Below the pieces are notes generated by a model. It ran no database searches. It saw only the letters and a program-made list of their open reading frames with translations, and was not told the DNA's origin. From an uncultured Porphyromonadaceae bacterium (GTDB taxonomy: Bacteria; Bacteroidota; Bacteroidia; Bacteroidales; Muribaculaceae): 8,491 bases of DNA. Below, in pieces: positions 1-7,679 of the stretch. How positions within the stretch are numbered: position 1 is the stretch's first letter; every line of letters begins with the position of its first letter. The stretch is taken from positions 1-8,491 of the forward strand of contig CAJJOX010000089.1 of the NCBI GenBank assembly GCA_905193485.1, given 5' to 3'. Made by a program: the position numbers and the translations under genes.

Positions 1-1
1 C

Positions 2-1015
2 TACCGTTATTCAAAAACGGCTGGAGAAGAGAGCGAAACGGGAAAAACATGGCGTGCCGTGCTCAAACGATACGTGTGGCGCATTCTCCTTTATGCCACC
101 GTCCTGACCGCCATATGCCTCATCTCGACCCACTGGTTGCAGCCATGGCTGATCGAGATAATGCCCGGATGGGGACGCCTCATCTGCACGCTGGTCACCA
201 TTGGCGCGATGGCTCCGTTTCTCCTGGCGCTTTCCTACCCCTCATCAAAGAAAAACGAACGCGAAACACTCCTGAATGCCAACGCCCGCTACGATGTCCC
301 GCTCGTCGTGCTGCGCATTTTCCGTCTTATGCTTTCGATGGCTTTCATCTACTATGCCATATCTTCTATTTACACGCCTCGCACCGGCATATTTGCGGGA
401 CTCGGCGTGTTTATCCTCATCACCGTGGTCTTTTCAAAACAGGTTAGACGGCGCATGCACTCCATTGAGGAAAAATTCATCAATAATCTCAATGAACGCG
501 AATTGCGCCGTTCCGGCCACAACAACAATATCATAAGCAATCTACATATGGCATTTGTCACGGTAGGCTACGCATGCCCGTTTGTCGGCATGAAGCTTGC
601 CGACTCCGGACTGCGTGCCACCTACGGAATCAATGTGGCATCTATTCAGCGCGGAACCACAGTAATCCCGGTTCCTGCCGGAAACATACGGCTTTTCCCC
701 GGCGACACTCTGTCGATTATCGGCACCGAAGATGAAATCCAGCGTCTTCTCCCTGTCATCGAGGCACAACCCGTTGAAAACACTGCCGGAGTCAAAGCCA
801 CAGACATGAAACTGACCTCGCTGCAACTCACAGACCGCTCACCTCTCATAGACAAGACTGTCGCCCAGTCAGAGTTGTCGACCCGCTACAGTTCATTGCT
901 GGTCAGCATCATGCGCGATGACACCTACATCACGCCCGACAAATCCACCACATTCCGGCCCGGCGACATTTTATGGCTTGTCGCCAATCCCAGGATTCTC
1001 GCGCCGTTGCACTGA
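2..1015 (+). CDS. Cation:proton antiporter (CPA2/Kef-like), C-terminal part, 5' truncated by window edge
   Basis: The reading frame is open from the window edge, so the GTG at 59 is an internal codon and the true start lies upstream. The visible 337 residues begin with four hydrophobic segments at about 27-46, 59-79, 106-125 and 129-145 (numbered from the first full codon). A basic and polar connector follows, then two domains that read as RCK_C (TrkA_C) repeats at about 181-255 and 268-336. Each repeat ends in the typical 'PGD.L..(I/V)...' strand (FPGDTLSIIG and FRPGDILWLVAN). In this family the antiporter exchanges K+ or Na+ for H+ across the inner membrane, and RCK_C domains bind a regulatory ligand. 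The specific ion cannot be read from this part. The core transport helices and their conserved acidic residues are outside the window. The gene ends about 110 bp before the next promoter, and I see no convincing terminator after it. Confidence 0.8.
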   Translation, partial: YRYSKTAGEESETGKTWRAVLKRYVWRILLYATVLTAICLISTHWLQPWLIEIMPGWGRLICTLVTIGAMAPFLLALSYPSSKKNERETLLNANARYDVPLVVLRIFRLMLSMAFIYYAISSIYTPRTGIFAGLGVFILITVVFSKQVRRRMHSIEEKFINNLNERELRRSGHNNNIISNLHMAFVTVGYACPFVGMKLADSGLRATYGINVASIQRGTTVIPVPAGNIRLFPGDTLSIIGTEDEIQRLLPVIEAQPVENTAGVKATDMKLTSLQLTDRSPLIDKTVAQSELSTRYSSLLVSIMRDDTYITPDKSTTFRPGDILWLVANPRILAPLH

Positions 1016-1124
1016 CGCATGCCGCCACAGCAACAGATTGGGCTCTGGATCAATCGCATCAAATCTACTAAACGCGTCTTTACATCTCTGCCTGTTTTTT
1101 GACGTGCTGAAAAGTCTGTCAACT

Positions 1125-1156
1125 ATTGCAAACTAACCTAATAAGTGTTAACTTTG
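1125..1156 (+). promoter_or_regulatory. Bacteroidetes-type promoter for the kinase operon
   Basis: A -7 box TAACTTTG (1149-1156) fits the TAnnTTTG consensus of the Bacteroidetes primary sigma factor. The -33 box is ATTG (1125-1128, consensus TTTG), with a 20-bp spacer, inside the usual 19-21. Transcription would start a few bases after 1156 and leave a short leader before the ATG at 1186. The TTG at 1126, which could be taken as a start codon, is therefore part of the -33 box. Confidence 0.75.
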
Positions 1157-1185
1157 CACAAATCAACCAATCAGCCACCAGCATT

Positions 1186-3078
1186 ATGCAGAACATCAAG
1201 CCCGGTTCGCTACTAAACAACGGGAAATATCGCGTAGACCTTGCCATCGGTCAAGGCGGTTTTGGCATCACTTATCTTGGGCAACACACAATCCTTGCGA
1301 CAAAAATCGCTATAAAAGAATATTTTCCTCAGCAATATTGCGACCGCGACGACCACTCCAACAACATTGTGGCAAAATCCACATCTTCGGCAAAAGAGAT
1401 GGCTCGCTTCCGCACCAAATTCATCAAAGAAGCCATAACTCTCTCAAAGCTGAACCACCCCAATATCGTCAGGATTCTCGACGTGTTCGAAGACAATGGA
1501 TCAGCCTATTTTGTAATGGATTTCATCGATGGCATGACCCTGAAGGACATGGTCGAGTGCGAACCGCTCCCCATTGACCGCGCCATTGACTACACCCGCA
1601 GAATTGCCGGAGCCCTGCAACATATCCATGAAAAACGAATCAACCATCTCGACATAAAGCCCGCCAACATCATCGTACGTGCCAGTGACAATCAGCCTAT
1701 ACTCATTGACTTCGGACTGGCGAAAAGCTACGACAGCATGGGCAACCAGACCAGCGCGACACCTCTCGGCGTAAGCCGCGGATATGCCCCGCTTGAACAA
1801 TACACCGGCGCTATCGAGTCGTTCTCGCCCGAAAGCGACCTCTATTCGCTCGGAGCCACGTTATATAAAATCGCAACAGGAATCAATCCGCCCGAACCGT
1901 CGACAATTCTCAACACCGGACACATCGATTTTCCCGACTTTATCCCCGAAACCATACGCCGCATTGTCACAAAAGCCATGTCGGTTTCCAAATCCGAGCG
2001 CTATCACACAGCCGATGATTTCATAGCCGATCTCGACAAAGCTTTCGGTCCCGCACCTGAATGCGATGTCGAAACAGACATTGACGATGAAATCACCGCC
2101 AACAATCTTACTACGGCAAACACCTTAGAAACGGTTAAGGGATCTCCCACAACTGAAGATCCTGCCGACGATATAAATCCCGACGATGCCGACGTGCCGG
2201 CAGAGAATTCCGATGACCCATGCCCCATCCGTGAGCCAGAGCCTGTCTTAACAGCTGATGAAGACACCACTTCCGCAGAAGCGCCTGTTCACGAAACTGA
2301 TCCTGACAATTCGAGGCCGTCGACAACCGGCAATCCCGATGAGCCTGCAACCCTGCAACGGCAGCAACCGTCTGATTCCGGACAAAAAGACATTGACATT
2401 GATCTGGATATTCCTGTTGACGACACGGATTCGACATCCGACGTTGAAAATATTGAACTGCCGAAAACACCGGAAGCACCGGAAACACCTTGTGAAAAGC
2501 CCGCTCGACCATCCAATGCAAAGAAATCGCGGGGCGCAGTCATCCTGCTCATTGTGTTAGTCCTCGCATTAGCCGCCGGCGCCGCGATCTACTATCTATG
2601 GTCAAACGCAAGTTCCGATAACACAGTCACCGCTTCCGACTCAATCCCTGCTACCGTTGAAACCGTCGACAATGCCACTGATGACATAGCGGAAATCGAA
2701 CGATCGCTGTCGGTCACCGGCATGCCTGTAACAATCTCGGGAATCAAAGGCAGCTACACCGGCACCCTCAACGCCGATTCTATTCCCGACATGAAAACCA
2801 ATGCCTATGTAAAATTCGACGATAAAACCTATGATTTTTACAAAGGTGATATCACCGGAGGAAAAATTACCGGCCACGGATTCCTGCAGACCATCGACGG
2901 GACGACTTTTGAAGGCACCTTCAACGATGGCGAGATCCTTGATGGCGAGATCAAATACAGGAGCGGTGAATCCTACAAAGGATCATTCAAAGACAATGAG
3001 TTCTTCAACGGCATCTATTATAACAACTCCGGTAAAGCCGCATTCAGATACGACAACGGAAAAGAATCAAGATTATAA
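1186..3078 (+). CDS. Transmembrane eukaryotic-like Ser/Thr protein kinase with extracytoplasmic MORN-like repeats
   Basis: A 630-residue Hanks-type kinase that should phosphorylate Ser/Thr in the cytoplasm. Key positions from the ATG: glycine loop GQGGFG at 22-27, ATP-anchoring Lys44 (IAIKEY), helix-C Glu82, catalytic loop HLDIKPAN with Asp156, Lys158 and Asn161, DFG at 175-177, GYAPLEQY at about 199-206, Asp218 in SDLYSLG, and Arg272. All catalytic residues are present. The HRD arginine is leucine, so this is a non-RD kinase. An acidic, Thr/Pro-rich linker (about 291-448) leads to one membrane helix (about 450-472). An extracytoplasmic tail follows whose last 110 residues contain MORN-like repeats (F/Y-G-x-F patterns such as FEGTF and YKGSF). 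The start at 1186 is chosen because an earlier in-frame TTG lies in the promoter and the conserved family N-terminus follows this ATG closely. The substrate is unknown. The next gene follows after 23 bp. Confidence 0.9.
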   Translation: MQNIKPGSLLNNGKYRVDLAIGQGGFGITYLGQHTILATKIAIKEYFPQQYCDRDDHSNNIVAKSTSSAKEMARFRTKFIKEAITLSKLNHPNIVRILDVFEDNGSAYFVMDFIDGMTLKDMVECEPLPIDRAIDYTRRIAGALQHIHEKRINHLDIKPANIIVRASDNQPILIDFGLAKSYDSMGNQTSATPLGVSRGYAPLEQYTGAIESFSPESDLYSLGATLYKIATGINPPEPSTILNTGHIDFPDFIPETIRRIVTKAMSVSKSERYHTADDFIADLDKAFGPAPECDVETDIDDEITANNLTTANTLETVKGSPTTEDPADDINPDDADVPAENSDDPCPIREPEPVLTADEDTTSAEAPVHETDPDNSRPSTTGNPDEPATLQRQQPSDSGQKDIDIDLDIPVDDTDSTSDVENIELPKTPEAPETPCEKPARPSNAKKSRGAVILLIVLVLALAAGAAIYYLWSNASSDNTVTASDSIPATVETVDNATDDIAEIERSLSVTGMPVTISGIKGSYTGTLNADSIPDMKTNAYVKFDDKTYDFYKGDITGGKITGHGFLQTIDGTTFEGTFNDGEILDGEIKYRSGESYKGSFKDNEFFNGIYYNNSGKAAFRYDNGKESRL

Positions 3079-3101
3079 CCTTCCAAAACCTATTCCATAC
3101 A

Positions 3102-4349
3102 ATGAACCACATCTGCAAAAAGGCCATTTCTCTGGTCGCGGTCATTTTAAGCACGGCTTTCGCTGCCAATGCGGATCTTCCTGACGCACTTCCCGGCACG
3201 AACCGGAAAGAAAAAGAAAAAATCGACCGCGTGCCGTCAGCGCCGAAGGTGCCGACACGTAGGGGCGCAAGCCGCAAAATAGTCAAGGAAGAGTCGGTCA
3301 CACTCGCCAAACCATATTTCCACATCGACAAGACATCATCAACCGCACGTGGCGCCGGCGGACACGACTACATCCCCGTCGAAGCACGTAACACATCTTG
3401 GGAAATATCCGAATATCCCGCGGAATGGATCATAGCATCAAAAGACGGAAACAGCGGCATCAATATCGAATACGCCGAGAATCCGTCCAATGAACCCCGC
3501 TTCACACAAATGGTCGTGACAAACGGCAGCAAAGTGGAAATAATCCAGTTCACGCAGACCGGCACCGTTAAATTTGAAGTAATTGACATCACTTTTGCCA
3601 ATACCGATGAAGACGGTGAAAAAATCTATTCTGATTTCGGTGAACCGCTATATGTCTACAACCTCAATTTTCTCCTTCCGCGTGTGATCTACAACGGTCC
3701 CGAAAAAGCCGAGGACAAACTTGTCAATGTGCGCATTGTCAAGCCCGACGGATCAATCGATGGCGCTGAAAGCCCCAACGATTTCACATATCCATATGTA
3801 ATCAAATCCCAACCGGGTCAAAACCAGACCGCCGATCTGTATCCATGGGGCTCAAACCAGAAAAAATACGGTATCCCCTACTATTTCCCCGGCACATACA
3901 GCTTTCAGCTCTGGATCGATGACGAACTCGCGATCTCCAAAGAATTCAAAGTGTCGCTCAAACCCGACGACTATGGCGCGGCCATCGAAGACTATTGGGT
4001 CGAACACGACATCACCTACGACGGGAAAGAAGGCATGCTCGTTCATGCACGTGTCAACAGCCAGAATCTCGAAGGTTACAAAATCAATTACTGCGTATTC
4101 CTCAAAGATGAAGAAGGCAACCCGCTTCGTGACAAACGCGACATACCGCTGACCGTGCAGGATATCGCCGACGTCGAAACAAACGACTTCTATTGGGACA
4201 ACTGGAGCGTATTCGTGCCCTACGACATCATAAAGGATGCACTCGGCGAAGGCAACGACACATTCACCTACAAAATCGAAGTGCAGAATGTCGAAGCACA
4301 GCGTCCACTCTCAAATGTCACCGGACTTTCCCACACGTTTATCAACTGA
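3102..4349 (+). CDS. Secreted BACON-like domain protein, probable partner of the kinase
   Basis: A 415-residue protein with a cleavable signal peptide: a basic start, a hydrophobic core at about 8-21 and a likely cut after Ala-Asn-Ala at 24. There is no lipobox cysteine, so it should be free in the periplasm or exported. A basic, Pro-containing linker (about 32-62) is followed by a region at about 68-154 that reads as a BACON-like beta-sandwich: an NTSWEIS strand, then EWI, an asparagine-rich turn, R.T..VV, and a closing IIQFTQTG strand. Two further beta-rich regions follow, about 157-286 and 290-415. The last contains GKEGMLVHARV (308-318) and a WSVFVPYD segment (368-375). I recognise these as a type seen in Bacteroidetes proteins but cannot name the family. 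The 23-bp spacing suggests co-transcription with the kinase. BACON domains are often linked to carbohydrate or mucin binding, but ligand binding here is only inferred. Confidence 0.8.
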   Translation: MNHICKKAISLVAVILSTAFAANADLPDALPGTNRKEKEKIDRVPSAPKVPTRRGASRKIVKEESVTLAKPYFHIDKTSSTARGAGGHDYIPVEARNTSWEISEYPAEWIIASKDGNSGINIEYAENPSNEPRFTQMVVTNGSKVEIIQFTQTGTVKFEVIDITFANTDEDGEKIYSDFGEPLYVYNLNFLLPRVIYNGPEKAEDKLVNVRIVKPDGSIDGAESPNDFTYPYVIKSQPGQNQTADLYPWGSNQKKYGIPYYFPGTYSFQLWIDDELAISKEFKVSLKPDDYGAAIEDYWVEHDITYDGKEGMLVHARVNSQNLEGYKINYCVFLKDEEGNPLRDKRDIPLTVQDIADVETNDFYWDNWSVFVPYDIIKDALGEGNDTFTYKIEVQNVEAQRPLSNVTGLSHTFIN

Positions 4350-4404
4350 CGCACAGTCATATCGAATATTTCACTAACACAACATATTTTCAGTACATCA
4401 TTAA

Positions 4405-5925
4405 ATGCAACAGAAAATAATCATTCTCGATTTCGGATCGCAGACCACTCAGCTCATCGGACGACGAGTGCGTGAGCTCAACTGCTATTGCGAGATTATT
4501 CCGTACAACAAAATGTCGCATGACGACCCGTCGGTCATCGGCGTCATTCTTTCCGGATCTCCATTCTCCGTCTACGATCAGAAAGCATTCCGCATCACTC
4601 TCGACGGCATCCGCGACCGATATCCCGTGCTCGGCATATGCTACGGTGCCCAACTCATGGCTCACATCAGCGGAGGCAGCGTTGAGCCTGCCGACTCCCG
4701 TGAATACGGTCGGGCCATCCTGTCATCCGTCACCGCAGATCCGCTGCTCAAGGACATCGAAGCCGGCAGCCAGGTGTGGATGAGCCATGGCGACACCATC
4801 ACCGCGTTGCCCGAAGGATTCAACATCATAGCCTCGACCGATAAAGTGCCCGTGGCCGCATATCGTATTGAAGGCGAGGATATCTGGGGCGTGCAGTTCC
4901 ATCCCGAAGTGTTCCATTCCACCTGTGGAATGCAGTTGCTCCGCAATTTCGTGGTCGACATCTGCCATTCACGTCAGGACTGGAGTGCGGCGTCATTCAT
5001 CGAATCGACCGTAGCACAGCTCAAACAGCAGCTTGGTGACGACAAAGTGGTTCTCGGCCTAAGCGGCGGTGTCGACTCATCTGTGGCTGCCGTATTGCTA
5101 AACAAAGCCATCGGCAAAAACCTCACATGCATATTCGTCGATCACGGCATGCTGCGCAAAAACGAGTTTGCCGATGTGATGCGCGACTATGAAGGCCTCG
5201 GCCTTAACGTTATCGGCGTCGACGCTTCGAAGAAGTTCTTCTCCGAACTGGCCGGTGTGACCGACCCCGAAAAAAAACGCAAGATTATCGGCAAAGGGTT
5301 CATCGATGTGTTCAACGAAGAGGCTCTCAAACTCAACGATGTGAAATGGCTCGGACAAGGAACCATCTATCCCGACTGCATCGAATCGCTGTCAATCACC
5401 GGCACGACGATCAAAAGCCACCACAATGTGGGCGGCCTTCCCGAAAAGATGCATCTCAGACTCTGTGAACCGCTCCGACTGCTTTTCAAGGACGAAGTTC
5501 GCGCCGTCGGACGTCAGCTTGGCATGCCGGAACACCTCATCACACGTCACCCCTTCCCCGGGCCCGGCCTCGCAGTGAGAATACTCGGCGACATAACACC
5601 CGAAAAAGTGGCCATTCTCCAGAATGCAGATCATATCTTCATTCAGGGACTCCGCGACTGGGGCCTCTACGATAAAGTCTGGCAAGCCGGCGTGATCCTA
5701 CTTCCCGTGCAGAGTGTCGGCGTCATGGGCGATGAACGCACCTACGAACGCGCAGTCGCTCTTCGCGCAGTCACCTCAACCGACGCCATGACCGCCGACT
5801 GGGCTCATCTGCCCTACGATTTCCTTGCAGACGTATCAAACAAAATCATCAACACCGTTCGTGGCGTAAACCGCGTAACCTACGACATCTCATCCAAACC
5901 GCCGGCCACAATCGAGTGGGAATAA
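4405..5925 (+). CDS. guaA: GMP synthase (glutamine-hydrolysing)
   Basis: Converts XMP to GMP in the cytoplasm using ATP and glutamine, the last step of guanine nucleotide synthesis. The 506 residues are full length for the family. The class I glutamine amidotransferase domain comes first, with nucleophile Cys79 in GICYG, and His166 and Glu168 in QFHPEV completing the triad. The ATP pyrophosphatase domain follows with its P-loop SGGVDSS at 220-226. The C-terminal dimerisation domain has [11 protein letters not shown], and the protein ends in KPPATIEWE, the canonical GuaA terminus with Ala in place of the usual Gly. The ATG at 4405 places the conserved ILDFGSQ motif six residues in. The gap to the upstream gene is 55 bp and contains no hairpin. 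The only promoter candidate (TATTTTCA, 4385-4392) is a poor match. Transcription may come partly from the kinase operon. A strong terminator lies downstream. Confidence 0.98.
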   Translation: MQQKIIILDFGSQTTQLIGRRVRELNCYCEIIPYNKMSHDDPSVIGVILSGSPFSVYDQKAFRITLDGIRDRYPVLGICYGAQLMAHISGGSVEPADSREYGRAILSSVTADPLLKDIEAGSQVWMSHGDTITALPEGFNIIASTDKVPVAAYRIEGEDIWGVQFHPEVFHSTCGMQLLRNFVVDICHSRQDWSAASFIESTVAQLKQQLGDDKVVLGLSGGVDSSVAAVLLNKAIGKNLTCIFVDHGMLRKNEFADVMRDYEGLGLNVIGVDASKKFFSELAGVTDPEKKRKIIGKGFIDVFNEEALKLNDVKWLGQGTIYPDCIESLSITGTTIKSHHNVGGLPEKMHLRLCEPLRLLFKDEVRAVGRQLGMPEHLITRHPFPGPGLAVRILGDITPEKVAILQNADHIFIQGLRDWGLYDKVWQAGVILLPVQSVGVMGDERTYERAVALRAVTSTDAMTADWAHLPYDFLADVSNKIINTVRGVNRVTYDISSKPPATIEWE

Positions 5926-5975
5926 CCTACCCCGCTCTGACACTCAGACCGAATTTTATTTTATCCAATACAACT

Positions 5976-6021
5976 CAACCACTTAGCAAGCAATCAACTG
6001 AACGCTAAGTGGTTGTTTTTT
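5976..6021 (+). terminator. Rho-independent terminator of guaA
   Basis: A perfect 12-bp inverted repeat (CAACCACTTAGC at 5976-5987 and its complement at 6004-6015) with a 16-nt loop is followed directly by six T (6016-6021). It sits 50 bp after the guaA stop codon. The other strand lacks a T run beside the stem, so termination is mainly in the + direction. The remaining 5926-5975 and 6022-6120 stretches show no gene or further hairpin. Confidence 0.93.
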
Positions 6022-6122
6022 CAATCGGCTTTCGGAATGGAGAACTGAGAGCTGACGAGGACTTTCTATGTAATAGCCCACTTGCGATAACAAACAGGCC
6101 TTCCTTTTGGTTAAAATTGACT

Positions 6123-6154
6123 ATTGCGGACATAACTTAAAGCCTGTAATTTTG
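6123..6154 (+). promoter_or_regulatory. Bacteroidetes-type promoter for the DUF1349 lipoprotein
   Basis: The -7 box TAATTTTG (6147-6154) fits TAnnTTTG and is preceded, after a 20-bp spacer, by ATTG (6123-6126). The layout matches the kinase promoter: both have CTATTGC at -33 and a -7 box running into CAC. The leader before the ATG is short, about 15-25 nt. Confidence 0.75.
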
Positions 6155-6176
6155 CACCATAAAAATAACTATATAA

Positions 6177-6914
6177 ATGTTTTATATGAATACAAAGACA
6201 CTCTTGGCTTCAGCCGTGGCTATTTTTAGTCTGACGGCCTGTTCGCCATCATCGGAGGAGGCAAAAGAAGACACATATGAGCCGGCCTTCCAGATTCAGG
6301 ACTGTGATGTGAAACTGGGTGGTATCCATTTCACAAAAATGGTCAACGGTGCAGACAAACAGGTGAGCCAGACCGACACGGTCATACGCTTCATAGCACC
6401 GGAAGGCACTGACCTCTTCATCGATCCCAATGATGGGAAACTGACCAAATCGACCGCAAAAATTCTCTTGACGGCAGTTGACAACACAAAGCCGTTCACA
6501 TTCTCAGGACGCCTCAAGCCGGGATTCACGGAAGACGGTCTATACAATGCGGCCAACCTGATGGTCGTGGCAAACGACACCCTCTGGCAGAAATTTTGTT
6601 TTGAGCAGGACGAGCGTGGCAAACATCGTGTGGTGACAGTGAGGACTGTCGGCACATCAGACGACAACAACCATGAGGTTATCGAACAGGACAACATATA
6701 TTACAAAATATCATCCGACACTCATACCATAGCAAGCTATTTCTCTCTTGACGGCAAAGAGTGGCAAATGGTACGCCTGTATAAAAACAACTATCCCAAG
6801 GAATTATATATAGGTATATGCTCACAGGCTCCGGTCAAGGGAGAATGTGTCAGCGAGTTCAGCGAACTGTCGTTGTCCACTGACAATGTTGGTGATTTCC
6901 GTTTAGGAAATTAA
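6177..6914 (+). CDS. DUF1349-family lipoprotein (concanavalin-like fold)
   Basis: A 245-residue lipoprotein. A hydrophobic signal ends in the lipobox LTAC, with the lipidated cysteine at residue 22, followed by a Ser/Glu-rich linker. The ATG at 6186 (MNTK...) is an equally good start and would give a more typical signal peptide. Residues about 45-235 fit DUF1349, a laminin-G/concanavalin-like beta-sandwich. Visible family landmarks are the FIDPNDGK turn, a PFTFSGRL strand, the LMVVANDTLWQKFCFEQ region, VVTVRTVGTSDDNN, and SLDGKEWQMVRLY. Members often bind or act near carbohydrates, but no catalytic residues are evident here and its substrate is unknown. It has its own promoter and lies after the guaA terminator. 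Its 3' end overlaps the convergent regulator gene by 12 bp. Confidence 0.85.
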   Translation: MFYMNTKTLLASAVAIFSLTACSPSSEEAKEDTYEPAFQIQDCDVKLGGIHFTKMVNGADKQVSQTDTVIRFIAPEGTDLFIDPNDGKLTKSTAKILLTAVDNTKPFTFSGRLKPGFTEDGLYNAANLMVVANDTLWQKFCFEQDERGKHRVVTVRTVGTSDDNNHEVIEQDNIYYKISSDTHTIASYFSLDGKEWQMVRLYKNNYPKELYIGICSQAPVKGECVSEFSELSLSTDNVGDFRLGN

Positions 6915-7658
6915 TCCCATTGCCTTGGCAACCTTGCAGGCTTCTATGGCATTGCCGACTTTCAGTTTCTGTAAAATGTTCTGACGATGCCTGTGAACCG
7001 TATTGACACTGATGCACAGATTATCGGCAATTTCCTTACTCTGCAGACCATTGTCAATCAGCCTCAATACAGCAATTTCACGAGAAGAAAGAATATTCAC
7101 ATAATCATCAGTCGTCAATATGCGGCACTCACCGGTGCGTGTATTGACGATTTTTGGCGTGTCCTGATTGTCTTTGCATAATGTGTATATACACATATTC
7201 AGCCAATAACAGCCGTCACGCGTCCCTTCCAGCGAGAACATACGGTGCCGTACCGACCGCCAGACGCCGTCCTTGTCTCGCATACGGAGATTGTCACTCA
7301 GGATATAATTCCGCCTTTCATCGGGTGCAATTTTTTCGGTATGGTGTATGTATGCAAGCTCATGGGCATGACGCAACATAAGATCATCCTGATTGGCTCT
7401 GGTGAAAATAAACTCCTCATAAAGTGATGGAATAGTAGGACAACGCTCTTCATCCGAAAGACCGAGCACATCCGCCAGCCCACCAAAAAAACAGTAGCTG
7501 CAGTTCCTGATGGAATCACCCATAGAAACAATCGCATTCTCCGCAAAAGCATAAGCTTCGGCCACATGCAGGCATTTGTCAAGTTTACCCTCATCTCTCT
7601 TTTCGGCAAAAGGTTGTGAAAGATAGAGCCTGTTTATAGGTTCAAAATATTTGTCCAT
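6903..7658 (-). CDS. LuxR-family transcription regulator with PAS-like N-terminal domain
   Basis: A 251-residue probable DNA-binding regulator. The C-terminal 65 residues (about 187-251) form a clear LuxR/GerE helix-turn-helix: ILSSREIAVLRLIDNG, then KEIADNL, then the recognition helix SVNTVHRHRQNILQKL at 217-232. Residues about 35-165 resemble a PAS-like sensor fold (DNLRMRDKDGVWRSVRHRMF followed by a WLNMCIYTL strand), but the ligand is unknown. There is no receiver domain, so it is unlikely to be a classical two-component response regulator. It lies 21 bp downstream of the HAD-acetyltransferase gene on the same strand. No convincing promoter is visible in the gap, so co-transcription is likely. 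Targets cannot be told from the sequence. Confidence 0.85.
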   Translation of the reverse strand: MDKYFEPINRLYLSQPFAEKRDEGKLDKCLHVAEAYAFAENAIVSMGDSIRNCSYCFFGGLADVLGLSDEERCPTIPSLYEEFIFTRANQDDLMLRHAHELAYIHHTEKIAPDERRNYILSDNLRMRDKDGVWRSVRHRMFSLEGTRDGCYWLNMCIYTLCKDNQDTPKIVNTRTGECRILTTDDYVNILSSREIAVLRLIDNGLQSKEIADNLCISVNTVHRHRQNILQKLKVGNAIEACKVAKAMGLIS

Positions 7659-7679
7659 CTACATTTGCCGTTTTACGGT

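Noticed and set aside
49..447. Open frame starting at ATG 49 on the + strand
   Set aside because: It overlaps the antiporter frame, which runs unbroken from the window edge and has clear RCK_C domains. The product is composition-biased with no recognisable family.
1036..1055. Small hairpin (GATTG/CAATC) after the antiporter gene, considered as a terminator
   Set aside because: The stem is only 5 bp with a 10-nt loop and is not followed by a T run. The T run at 1095-1100 has no stem before it.
2135..2521. Minus-strand open frame of 128 residues under the kinase linker
   Set aside because: It is antisense to the acidic low-complexity linker, has no recognisable domain and no promoter, and is best read as a shadow of the kinase gene.
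4385..4392. TATTTTCA before guaA as a -7 promoter box
   Set aside because: It misses the final TG of TAnnTTTG and has no TTTG-like box 19-21 bp upstream.
6296..6697. Minus-strand open frame of 133 residues inside the lipoprotein gene
   Set aside because: It lies fully antisense to a gene with a clear signal peptide, promoter and DUF1349 landmarks. No domain is recognisable in its translation.
7668..7678. CCGT/ACGG palindrome between the acetyltransferase and LuxR genes as terminator or operator
   Set aside because: The stem is 4 bp with a 3-nt loop and has no T run on the transcribed strand. It is too short to support either role.
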